Positions 41,953 through 52,034 of a DNA stretch of 64,000 nt are shown here, one piece after another. Source of the DNA: Fallopia convolvulus (taxonomy: Eukaryota > Streptophyta > Magnoliopsida > Caryophyllales > Polygonaceae); assembly GCA_964016875.1 (NCBI GenBank), contig OZ024719.1, positions 31,110,679-31,174,678 of the forward strand, written 5' to 3'. Within the stretch, counting starts at the first letter, position 1, and every line of letters starts with the position of its first letter. Below the pieces are notes generated by a model that searched no databases, was not told where the DNA came from, and was given only the letters and a program-made list of their open reading frames with translations. The position numbers and the translations under genes were made by a program.

Positions 41953-43698
41953 AAATACCCCATACTTAAACTTGCTTGTCCTCAAGCAATAACAATGTAA
42001 GCAAGACCGATACATAATCTTCAAGTAAAGCCTCGTATGAAAACACATTTTAGCACAAGTGATTGATATTCAAGCAAGATTACATCATCACACATGATTA
42101 AGTGTTCCAAGGAATAGAGTCAATGCAACTAAGCCTCACTTTAGGAATATGTGAATGTGTATCACTCATCATGTGTTTGGGTTTAGCAATGAACACTCAA
42201 GCTCAAAAATCATGCAAGTAAGGACTTTACTATTGAAGCTAATATCACCAATTCCTCCACCTAGAGATGCCTAATACAAAGTACACAAAGAATTTCGAAC
42301 TTGGCTCAATGGAGGTCCTCAAAGAGGTTCCATTCGGCCGGGTTGTAATGGGGCTTTTGGTATTTCTCAAGGTGGGAATTATTTGGTCTTGTGGTGCTTA
42401 AAATGGGGATTGAACAACCTAAACTCTCACCAACTTCACCAAAATTCCACAATCAATTTCACACTCACCCAAAAGACTTAACATTTTTCCTTTCAACCCA
42501 AAATTTCACTTAACATTCCACTTCATCTTTGCTCTTAGGCTTTTTGTTGGAATTTCCACACTTTCTACATTGGACCGACTTTCTTATGACATCGGGCCCG
42601 ATGTGGTGTGTAACTCGGTCGGACCCTTTTTCTTCACTTAAGCTCTTTACCTTCATTCCACTTTACATTTCCAACATTTTCTTTCTTTCTTTCTTTGTTT
42701 TTTTTTTTTTTTTTTTGCATAACAAAGATGCACTACCCACATGATACATAACACCATTCTTTGCCCTTAAACCCAAGAGAATCTCAACTCTTCAAATACA
42801 ATCCCAACCTCTCTTCTAAAGTCCAATCCCATAAGGGTCAAGTCATATAAGGCTAGGAATAATATTTTTGAGGAGTTTCAAACAAAGGCTTAGGCTAGAA
42901 CGGGGCTACAAACAAAGGATTCACTTCATGGTAGGATATGGAACATTTATGTGACTAAAAGAATAAAGTTCAAAATCAATGTGACAATGCTAGGACAAAT
43001 CTCATGACGGTCTTGGAAAATAGAGAAACACCGCAATAGCAAGTATTACTAAGCATGAATGAGCTAATCACACAAGAAACATGAGGGATATGCAAATATG
43101 AACAAGCATCCCTAAAATGGCCAAAAATCAATCTCACAAGGGTCACTCATACTTAGTTGCATAAGAACTCATCCTAGAACTCACATGTTCAATAAAACAA
43201 GCAAGATATCATGATCACATCAAAATCAACATCTTTTTAGAGGCTAAACCATCCAAAAATATGCAAAGGAATTTACATGCTCACATCATCATTAGCTTTC
43301 ATTTGGCAATCTAAGATGGGAATTTCTAGTCTAAAAACTACAAAACACAAAATCTTTTTGTTGTTTTCAACACAATTTTTCAAATTTTTATGGATTTTTG
43401 CAAAAATTTCTCTAGAACCAAAAACAAAGACTCATCCATTCAAAACCAAATCAATCATCCATGTCTTTCATCAAACCACAAACCAAGAAACAAACATCCC
43501 AAACACAAACTAGAAACCGAACACCAAATATCCTTAAAATAACAAACACACACACAAGTGAAATCATGAGCACACTTACCCCCACACCATACTTAAAATT
43601 TTGATGTCCCCATCAAACAAGGAAACCAAAACTTAAAAGCAAGAGAGAAGAGTATGAAGAGCTCACAATTTCTTTATTCTTCAATGGCATGTCTAGGA
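41953..43698 (-). other. Athila-type 3' untranslated region
   Basis: No gene. The part next to the LTR contains the purine-rich minus-strand segment AAGTATGGGGTATTT, the likely polypurine tract. A block CCATTCGGCCGGGTTGTAAT (42327-42346) is shared with the related element at 55399-55418. One TCGGGCCCGA cassette lies at 42571-42625, and a T-rich run at 42680-42717. Confidence 0.6.
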
Positions 43699-45483
43699 TT
43701 ACTCGAAGGGGTTGTCCCGCCTACGTCCTCTTTGGAGCCTCGCTTGCCGCTCCCTCTCGTACACTTGCTCTTGGTAGAAGTCTTGTGGTGGTGGTTGGAG
43801 TTGAGGATCCGGGCGCGTCCATTGGTCCTCACGGGAAGGGAAGTTCCCGCTCATCCATGTGTTGAAGCTATCTTGAACCCACCACCTTTGGTCTTCCACC
43901 TCTCTAAGCTCCTCCACCTCTCGCCTAGCGTAGCCGAGGGCTCGGTTCATCTCTTCTTGGCTAGCTTGGAAAACACTTTGTTGTTGAAGCAATTGTTGTT
44001 GTTGTTGGTACATGTGTTGTTGTTGGAGATTCACTTGATGGACCTCTTGAAGAACATTCTCTTGTTGAAGTTGAAGATGGGCCATTTGGTTGGCCAAGAA
44101 GGACATGTCCACCGTTTGTTGTTGCTCGGGAAACACCATTCCCGGACCATACCATTGGGCGTAGCCTTCATAACCGCCACCTTGAGCTTGTTCTCGCCTT
44201 GCAGCGCTCCCTTCTCCACGCTCATAGTGCCTCAGGACCTCATCACCATAGAATGAACCGGACCGACTTTGAGGGAAGTCGGGCCCGACGCGGTGTGTAC
44301 CTCGGTCCGCCAGTGTTGGAGCTTGGTGCGTGGCTCGGAGGTTGGCCATCAAGCCTTGGAAGCGCTCATCTTCTTCATTTTGCTCTTTATCGACATCCAT
44401 GTCTTCCCCACGAGGTGCAAACACAAAGTTGTCTTGGTCGAAATCCGGTGAAGATGGAGGGGAGGTAAACCGAATGTGTTGAGGTTGTTGTCGCCGCCCC
44501 TCTCTTGCACCCTCGGGGTCACCAAATGAGTGTGGCTTGCCGGCCCACACTTGGTACCAATTGTGATACTGAGAAAGATCATAGAGGTTGGCCGCCAACC
44601 GGATCGACACACCATCATAGTTCGAGTGAGGGGCCAAAGAAATCATGTAAAGCTTCTCCTTGATGATGTTGGCCTTCTTGAAATACTTCATGCTCATATA
44701 CTCAACACCATTCGGAGCCGGAGAATACTTGTTAAGATCAACTCCTAGACGCATGGCTAGCCTCGCTATCATCCCGCCGAAGTAGATCCAAGAGGAGCTT
44801 TGGAAGTCTCGCACCATCTTGACCCACTCCCATGCAAGGTTCATGGGCTTCTCGGTGTGGAAGAGCATCTCATGTAGAAACATAATCTCTTCCTTCATCG
44901 GTTTGCTCAACCCATGACGAGCATAGATTGCACATCCCAAAACTCGCACCATGACCCGAAAAAGAGGGCTAGCAATCTCGGTTGTGGAGGCGCCCTTTCT
45001 CATCTCGCTCTTCCCGGCCACATGTCGCCACACTTGGTTCACCTTCTCGTTGTCGACGTTGGCCTCTTCTCTTGGACATGGAAACCCGAAGTAGGTAGCC
45101 AAGTCCCTAAGAGAGAGATTGTGGTCCTCATTGCCCAATTGGAAAGTGATCGTCCCTTCCTCATCCTCCACATTATCATAAGTGCATTCAAACGTGGCCA
45201 TGAATTCCGAGGTGAGGGCGGGGTAGTGGGTGTTGTCCCACCTTAGCATCCCATTGAGACCGATGTGGGAGTAGCACCTTGGAAGAGCTTGATCCATGTC
45301 CATCTTCCTCACAGCTTCCCAATCAAGCCACCTTGTGTGATGCTCAAGCGCCATATACCTTGCATAACTCTCAACTTGCTCATCATCTTCCAAGTAGACA
45401 TCATCCAACTTTGGTTCGTTCCTTGACTTCTTGGACTTCTTCCTCGACCTTTCCGCATGAGATGATGAAGCTCTAGTCTCCAT
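43699..45483 (-). CDS. Athila-type extra ORF ('ORF1/env-like'), intact, 595 aa
   Basis: The frame opens at 45510, but METRASSSHAERSRKK at 45483 is the better start. Residues about 10-30 are basic and could be a nuclear signal. About 45-330 matches the Athila ORF-1/putative plant transposon region, with S-L-R-D-L-A-T-Y-F-G-F-P, G-C-A-I-Y-A-R-H-G, S-S-S-W-I-Y-F-G-G-M-I and Y-H-N-W-Y-Q-V-W-A-G. Then come a Pro/Ser and acidic linker and a Gln-rich coiled-coil-like stretch (about 470-560). There is no signal peptide or clear membrane helix. It is open throughout although gag-protease is broken, and one TCGGGCCCGA word (44279-44288) lies inside it. Role unknown. Confidence 0.82.
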   Translation of the reverse strand: METRASSSHAERSRKKSKKSRNEPKLDDVYLEDDEQVESYARYMALEHHTRWLDWEAVRKMDMDQALPRCYSHIGLNGMLRWDNTHYPALTSEFMATFECTYDNVEDEEGTITFQLGNEDHNLSLRDLATYFGFPCPREEANVDNEKVNQVWRHVAGKSEMRKGASTTEIASPLFRVMVRVLGCAIYARHGLSKPMKEEIMFLHEMLFHTEKPMNLAWEWVKMVRDFQSSSWIYFGGMIARLAMRLGVDLNKYSPAPNGVEYMSMKYFKKANIIKEKLYMISLAPHSNYDGVSIRLAANLYDLSQYHNWYQVWAGKPHSFGDPEGAREGRRQQPQHIRFTSPPSSPDFDQDNFVFAPRGEDMDVDKEQNEEDERFQGLMANLRATHQAPTLADRGTHRVGPDFPQSRSGSFYGDEVLRHYERGEGSAARREQAQGGGYEGYAQWYGPGMVFPEQQQTVDMSFLANQMAHLQLQQENVLQEVHQVNLQQQHMYQQQQQLLQQQSVFQASQEEMNRALGYARREVEELREVEDQRWWVQDSFNTWMSGNFPSREDQWTRPDPQLQPPPQDFYQEQVYERERQARLQRGRRRDNPFE

Positions 45484-45510
45484 GGTACCTACACACATCC
45501 AACCAATCAA

Positions 45511-46737
45511 AAGGGTCCAAGATAAACTCCATACAACTCAACAAGAGCACTCATCAACACACAACAACACTTCAACACAAGGGGAACCCCATACTTAGTC
45601 TCTAAACACACATGCATCACAATCCAACATGAATCATCATGGATATCTTCTAACAATGGCTAGGCAAATGATCATACTACATCATGATTAGGCTATAGCC
45701 AACAATGAAACACATGAATCCACATGATATCACAAGAAGAGAGCAAAAACAACATGGATCGACTTCCAACCTAGGTCGGGCCCGACTTACTCAACCTCGG
45801 TCTGACTTGATGGACCGACTTCCACAACTCGGGCCCGACTTTTCTGGGCACGTCGATCTCGACCTAGTTCGTGCTTCGACTCTAACCTCAAATCAACCCA
45901 AATCACTCTATCATGCACTTAAATTTCAAATTCAACCATCAAACATCCCTAATCAAAGTTCTAAATGGATCTAAGCATGCATAAACAACTTTGAAGCTCA
46001 ATTTCACAAATCATGCAAATCCACCATTGATGCTCAAGCTCAAACTCTCAATCAAACATGGAATTACTCAATCTATGCAATGAAAGCACAAAATCTCCAA
46101 GGAAATAGGTAGAGATTGAGTAACACATACTAGATTTGAAGAGTATTGAACTTTTAAACAAATAATCAACTTAGAACTCAAACTTTCTCAATCTAGATCG
46201 AGATGGGGGATTAAGAACGAGATTGAACTCGAAATTTCTACTTGGAATCGGGTTAGGGAGGCTTTTTCGTGGTTGGATCGAGATGAAGAAGGGAGGTGTG
46301 TGGATCGAGTATGGTGAGGGGAAGGGGGCCGATTTTGAGAGTTTGAGGGAGATGAGTTATATTTTGGGAATGGTGGTTAGTATGAAGATGGTAGGTAGGT
46401 GGGGGATGGTATTTAATGGGGGAAAGGGACAAATTAGGTCAAGGGCAAAATTGGCATTCCACCTAGTCAAATCGTGTCGGACCGACTTCATGGACCGACG
46501 TCCCTATGTCGGGCCCGACTTACCTGGGCTCGATGTGGGAGTATTCGGGTCACCAATTGTACTCCATCCTCCTGCAATTTCTTTCCCATATTTCCATTTA
46601 TATATTTTTCTCACCTCAAATCCTACACAACCTTGAAGAATACACAACACCAAAAATCCACAAAACACTAGATAGAGATTGGTTAGAGAAAAGCTAGGAT
46701 AAACTAAGAAAAATCAAACTAAAATTACGAAAAGAAA
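45511..46737 (-). other. Spacer upstream of the extra ORF
   Basis: Mostly non-coding, with three TCGGGCCCGA words (45776, 45829, 46509). A short plus-strand frame (46223-46636) has no recognisable product and is antisense to the element. Confidence 0.5.
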
Positions 46738-46797
46738 GCTACTAGCTCGGGTTGCCTCCCGAGAAGCGCTCGTTTAAAGTCACTAGCTTGACTTCCT
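46738..46797 (-). promoter_or_regulatory. Athila conserved hairpin after the gag-pol region
   Basis: On the minus strand GCGCTTCTCGGGAGGCAACC continues with CGAG, forming the stem CTCGGG / CCCGAG around AGGCAA. Athila and related gypsy elements have a GCGCTT...TTGGGAGGCAACCCAA block at this place. Here the stem bases differ but pairing is kept. Confidence 0.65.
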
Positions 46798-46807
46798 AAC
46801 CTCAACC

Positions 46808-48367
46808 TCAAGGCGGGTGAAACACGGTGAATTGCTCACCATTGTTATGCCCATTCCCATTGCCATCATACCCATAAAACCACCAACGATGGTCTATATA
46901 GGCATGGCTCTCCGATCTCGGGCCTCTCTCATCATACTCCCCCAACGAATGAGATTTCTCTTCCTTACTTGCTCCATCATGTTCCTCTTTTCCTACACCA
47001 AAGCTATCCAAAGAATTCCTAGGAGGTTCTACCAATTCATCTTTCAAGTCACTAAGGCAAATGTAGGAGTCTCCTAAGTCATCTTTCAAATCACTTAAAC
47101 AAATGTAGGAATCAAAAGTTTGGGAAGAATTGTGGTCATCACCAACATCAAAAGGATATAAGTAAGGATACTCTTCATTTCTCCTTGGGATAGCATTGAT
47201 CCTTGACTCATCTTGTTCCTCAACTTGCTCCAACTACTCCCTTGCTTGTATTTGTTTATTGAACCCTTCATCACTTCTGAACACAATGACCTCTCTAGCA
47301 ACTTCCACTTCTTCACTTTTTCTCTTGGCACTCTCTTCAAGTTTGAGGATAGCCAAGGCGTCCGGCTCATTCAAAGCCTTGTTGAAGTGAAAATCGACCT
47401 TTTCTTCACCAATCTCAAAGGAAACTTTGCCGTTTTTGACATCAAATCTTGCCCCCTCCGTAGCTAAAAATGGTCTTCCTAAGATTATTGGGACCAAGGG
47501 GTCCTCGTGCATGTCCAAGATCACAAAATCATCGGGAACAAAGTACTTTCCAACTCGCACCGGCACGTCATCCAATATTCCCTTAGCCTTGATGATGGAA
47601 CTGTCGGCCATAGTTAGGGACATATAGGCCGGCTCAATTTCACCTAAATTTGCCCTTCTCCAAATACTAACGGGCATCACCGAAACACTTGCCCCAAGGT
47701 CACATAAGGCTTGGAAGTTTTGAGACCCCACACCAATGGTTATAGCAAAGCGAACGGGATCTCCTAGCTTTTGCGGTAACTCCAAAGTCTTGACCTCATC
47801 TTGCATTTCAACTATGGACCTCTTCTTGCTCAAAATTTCCTTCAAAAACTAGGCATAGGATGGCATCTCGCTCAATGCATCGGTGAACGGGATAGAGATG
47901 TTCAAACCTTGCAAGAGTTTGAGAAACCTCTTGAACTTGTTCTCAACAACATCTTTTGGCTTCTTTGAGGGATATGAAAGAGTTGTTGCACCTTGAATCT
48001 TTCTTGGATCAACCTCTTTGGACTTCCCCACTTCACTTGCAACATTTCCTGGTTGGACCGACTTAGGCACCATGTCGGGCCCGATGTTGTGAATCTCGGT
48101 CCTGGGGCAAAGCTGAGGCAGAGTAGTCGGATCGACGTCTGGGTACATCGGGCCCGACTTACTCTCAACCTCGGTCCGGCTCTCTTCATTCTTCTTAGGC
48201 ATGCATGGCTCGGGTAGGTTTCGGCCACTTCTCAATCCAATTGCCCGGACATCAGTTTGATTGTTTTGAGCTCGGGGTTCTCCTTGGGTCGGCCCGGAAG
48301 TCTCCCATTCTCTCTCGGGGCTTGAGTTGCAATTTGGGCAAATTGATTGTCGACTTGCCTCCTCCAT
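46808..48367 (-). pseudogene. Athila-type gag-protease region with two nonsense codons
   Basis: One minus-strand frame runs from 48367 to 46808, interrupted by TAG at 47849-47851 (S-Y-A-stop-F-L-K-E-I-L-S) and at 47234 (A-R-E-stop). The aspartic protease is clear: F-Q-A-L-C-D-L-G-A-S-V-S-V-M-P near 47690, P-I-I-L-G-R-P-F-L-A-T near 47490. Upstream, F-L-K-L-L-Q-G-L-N-I-S-I-P-F-T-D-A-L-S-E-M-P is the conserved Athila segment before the protease. After the protease, instead of RT, comes a short acidic tail with the duplicated piece S-Y-I-C-L-S-D-L-K-D. It holds two TCGGGCCCGA words (48075, 48148). Confidence 0.85.
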
Positions 48368-48930
48368 GCACCAAACTCATTGAATTGGGTCCTCATCTCC
48401 TTGAACCCATCTCTCATCTCTTGAGCAAATGATTGTAACTCATTGAATCCCGGTGGCCTATATGGTGGTGGCGGCGCCCTTGAGCAAATGGGACACTCAT
48501 GTGGACGGCCCTCGAATTGATCACGCTTGATGAGGGAAATGAATTGCGTCTTGATCTCAAAATTCTTGGCAACCTCGGGAAGCACAATAACCGATTCGGG
48601 TACCCTCAACTCCGGATGCATGTATTGGCGTGCATTCCGGGGTAGAGCATTGAGTTGAGCCTCGGCTCTCATCCGTTGCTCCCGTTCTCTTCTTGCCATC
48701 GCCTCTTGATTGTCCTTCTCAAGTTGCAATCTAGCCATTTCGGCCCTAAGTTGAGCCAACTCCTCATCAACATGGAGAGCTTGGTTCTCCATCCTTTTCC
48801 TTCTTCGGGCTTCTTTGAGAATACTTTCCGGATCACTCACAAACTCAAGCTCAAGTGTTCCTCGGGAGGAACGAGCTAGCATACACCTACGAAACAAAGA
48901 CACAAACCAAAACAAATAAAAAACAAACAA
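48232..48930 (-). pseudogene. Athila-type gag, internally deleted
   Basis: A 232-codon frame with a Glu/Arg-rich coiled-coil start, then P-E-V-A-K-N-F-E-I-K-T-Q-F-I-S-L-I-K-R-D-Q-F, the conserved Athila gag entry. The main capsid part that should follow is missing; the frame jumps to Pro-rich P-P-P-Y-R-P-P and then F-A-Q-E-M-R-D-G-F-K-E-M. It overlaps the next frame by about 136 bp in another phase. It cannot make a normal capsid. Confidence 0.8.
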
Positions 48931-49010
48931 AGGGTTTGGGCTATTCCCTCACCCAAATCACTACCAAAACACAAGAAACTCACCAAATTGGCACTCAATG
49001 CACTTAGACT

Positions 49011-49028
49011 TCCCCGGCAACGGCACCA
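49011..49028 (-). other. Athila-type primer-binding site
   Basis: Minus strand TGGTGCCGTTGCCGGGGA, one base different from TGGCGCCGTTGCCGGGGA, the tRNA-Asp-type site usual in Athila elements. It lies six bases inside the 5' LTR. Confidence 0.9.
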
Positions 49029-49034
49029 ATCTTT

Positions 49035-50438
49035 TGATCGCTCGGGATTGCGAGGGTCTAGAGATACAATTTATAACCCGACCCCGTTGTAGCACGTGGT
49101 GGGTGTCGAACACTCGGGAAATCTACTCGATTGAGGTGCCTAGACACTAGAAAGCTAGAAAGGAGAACTTAAAACAAAGGAAAACAAAGAGAAAAGTCGG
49201 GACCGACACAATTGTCACATCGGGCCCGATGTTGGCGACAAGAGGAAGTCGGGACCAACGTAGGGCAAGTCGGGCCCGAGGTGGCTGGGTTTGTCGAACT
49301 TCAAGGATTGAAAGTAGATCTTGGGCTTTTGGGTTCCTTCTCTAGTAGATTAAGGCTTTTCCACCCCAATTCAAGCAATAAGTGATGATCGGACTAGGAT
49401 CGAGTGCTTTCGCCCTCGTTCCAACCACTTCTACACATCGATCATTGGGGAAATCCCCTTCGAAGCAATGTCTTGAGATTGACACATGTTCACTTTCGCT
49501 ACTTTGCCAATCACAAGCCTTGATTCCTTACTTTCGCAAGGAATTGTAGCTCTATGTAGAGTGGTTTCCTAGATCAAGCACTCAAGGCTATGGAATTGGG
49601 GTTTCTAGCCCAAACCTAGCTAGAGTTTTCCCCCATAACCCAAGATCAAGGAGATCTACTCCATATGGCAAACAAAGAAAGCAAACAAATCAAAAAGCAA
49701 AGCAATCAACATCATCAATCTCAAACCAAAGCAAAGTTTCATTCAAAATCAAAAGCAATCCACAAATTCCAATCAAAGGTTTCCAAATCCACAAGATCAA
49801 AACAAAGCAAAGCTAGTCTATCAATCAAACCTATCAAATCTCCCTCTCTATGGCCGATTCTCTCTCTTCTCCTTCTCCTCTCCTTCCTCCTTGCTCTCCA
49901 AGTATCCTCTTGAGAGTTTTTTGAGGGTTGGGTTCCTTGCCAAGTGTAGGAACCTCCTAAAATTAGAAGACAAGAGAGCCTTTATAGAAGAGGGGCAAAA
50001 GTGGAAGTTCACCATTTCGTGCCTTGGAGCCCAAGCACCAATCGATCGACTCGGACCGACACAGAGGACCTCGGGCCCGACTTACTGTGCAAGTCGGTCT
50101 GAGGTCAAAAACTTCAACTCGGGTCCGGCTTGGTTGCAACTCGGTCCGGACCTTGTTCCACCTTCTTCTTGTTGGCTTTTCTCTTGTTCTTCTTCATGGC
50201 TTGCTCCTCTCTTTCCCTCTTTAGCTCGGGCCTTGCTCCATGTTCCGATCCTCCTTCAAAATGACCCTTGATCCATGCCAAATTACCTACAAAACACATA
50301 AAACGCGCATAGTCTCCGAATCTCATAGAAATACGGGAACTAAGCTAAACAGGAACAAAACACACAAGAAAAGGGGAAAAAGAAACATATTTACAAAGGA
50401 AATCACATATAAAAACACCACCAAATAAAGAGACATCA
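49035..50438 (-). repeat. Athila-type 5' LTR (1404 bp)
   Basis: Matches 40549-41952 over its full length with about 21 substitutions. Cassettes lie at 49198-49279 and 50050-50110. Followed by TTATC (50439-50443). Confidence 0.95.
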
Positions 50439-52034
50439 TTATCTGGACCAACACTTAACTGGCATTCTCATTTACCACTTGGAAGTATTTCATCCTTTTC
50501 TAAGTTGGTTGATAAGTTCAAGGTCAGGTTTGCAAGTAGTCGACATGCCAAGAAACGTTCTAGCGATCTGTACCGCTTGGTCCAAAAGGCTGGCGAATCA
50601 TTGAAAGCCTTCTTAAATAGGTACAATGAGGAGTTGGTAACCATAGAAGGGTGCGACGCGGGCACAACTGTTGAGGCATTTCGAAGAGGCATTTCGAAGA
50701 GGCATCTTTATTGGTAATCTTGATCTTTACCGTGAATTAACTAAGTATCCTTGATCAAATTTCGATGAGATATAGGTAAAGGCATTCGCGCACATACGGT
50801 TGGAAGAAGAAGTCCTCTTCTCTAACAAGACCTTTAGACATCACCGACCCGAGTGCCGACAGGGACGATGAGAAACTAGATATGTTCCATACCCAAACTC
50901 TTCTTCCGCCAAACCAACCGAGGACATGACATCCTTCAAGGCGTGCAAACGATATGAAGATCCAAAGTTACCTCCGAGATTTTATTAGTACAACTTTCGG
51001 GTGGACGTGATAGAGGTGGTCCGAACTCTAAGCAACATGGGATATACTTTCAAATGACCAAGAAAGAGTAACACGCCCTCATACCAGAAGGATAAATCTA
51101 AATGGTGTGATTTCCACTTGGACCACGACCATAGAACGAACGAATGTGTCGCGTTACGAAAAGAGGCAAGTGAATTTTTACGCAGGGGGTATCTTAAAGA
51201 CCTGATATTGAAAAGAGCGAGGGAGCAGTTGGAATGCAACAAAGGGAAAGCCAGTCCGCCACCGCCGCCGAAGCACACATGGGTAATTAACGTCATCACG
51301 GGGGGATCCGAAGGCTACGGTGTAACTTATTCTGTAGCTAAGAGAATTGCAAGGAGTACTCAAAGGGAGGAGCCCAGAATTTCTGTCTGGAGAGGTCACG
51401 ACGTGATTCCCATCACCTTTGATGACATTGAAGAAGAAGAAATCCATAATGATTGTTTAATTATTTCGTTAACAATGGCAAACTTCCTTGTTAAATGAGT
51501 TTTGATTGACAATGGAAGTTCTACTAATTTACTCATGTTGGATGCTTTGTACAGTTTAGGTTTGGGACTAGACGAAATCGCTAAGAAGTCTACGATGTTT
51601 GTGGGCTTTAGCGGTGAATCGCGCAACACACTGAAAGAATCTCGCTGCCTACCATCACATGTGGAGTAAACTATCAGATGAAATTTCATGTACTTGATTG
51701 TCTACCACCATTTAATGTTATTTTGGATAGTCCCTGGATCCATGGAATGAAGGCCCTCCCTTCGACTTATCATCAATGTGTGAAGTTCCCATCTACGTGG
51801 GGAATACAAGAAATCAAGGGGGAGCATAAAATAGCAAGTTAGTGTTACTCAGTGAGTATGAAGGAGTTAACTTCCAACACTCAACGAGTTGATACAGGGA
51901 AGAAGTCGTTAGCATATCAATTAAAGGACTGCAAGACTCCAACTTATTACGTGAAGCTTGAAACTTCAGAGCTCGAGGAAGTCGCTCTCGATCCACTCGA
52001 CCCATCAAGAAAGATCCATATTGGAGCGGACTGT
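50439..52034 (+). pseudogene. Tat-type gag capsid and protease region (continued)
   Basis: Frame 50480-50700 gives L-V-D-K-F-K-V-R-F-A-S-S-R-H-A-K-K and G-E-S-L-K-A-F-L-N-R-Y-N-E-E-L, the retrotransposon gag (PF03732-like) capsid. At 51100-51200 comes W-C-D-F-H...D-H-R-T-N-E-C, followed by P-P-P-P-P-K-H-T-W-V-I-N-V-I-T-G-G. Near 51500-51530, just after an in-frame TGA, V-L-I-D-N-G-S-S-T-N-L-L is the aspartic-protease site. Further stops follow. Near 52000 P-L-D-P-S-R-K-I-H-I-G-A-D is the usual segment before RT. RT and integrase are absent because another element begins at 52035. Confidence 0.8.

Larger units (their letters stand above)
40549..50438 (-). mobile_element. Complete non-autonomous Athila-type Ty3/gypsy element, 9.9 kb
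   Basis: Two 1404-bp LTRs (40549-41952, 49035-50438) with TGATCG...GACATCA ends and perfect TSD TTATC. The minus-strand primer site TGGTGCCGTTGCCGGGGA beside 49035 sets the orientation. On the sense strand it carries a gag fragment, an aspartic protease with two nonsense codons, a conserved hairpin, an intact extra ORF (45483-43699) and a 1.7-kb 3' UTR. Reverse transcriptase, RNase H and integrase are absent. The LTRs differ at about 21 bases by eye (about 1.5%), so it is the younger of the two dated insertions here. Confidence 0.93.

Noticed and set aside
40549..50438. CRISPR-like array because of the regularly recurring palindrome
   Set aside because: Spacing is irregular, copies lie in coding and LTR DNA, and the genome is eukaryotic.
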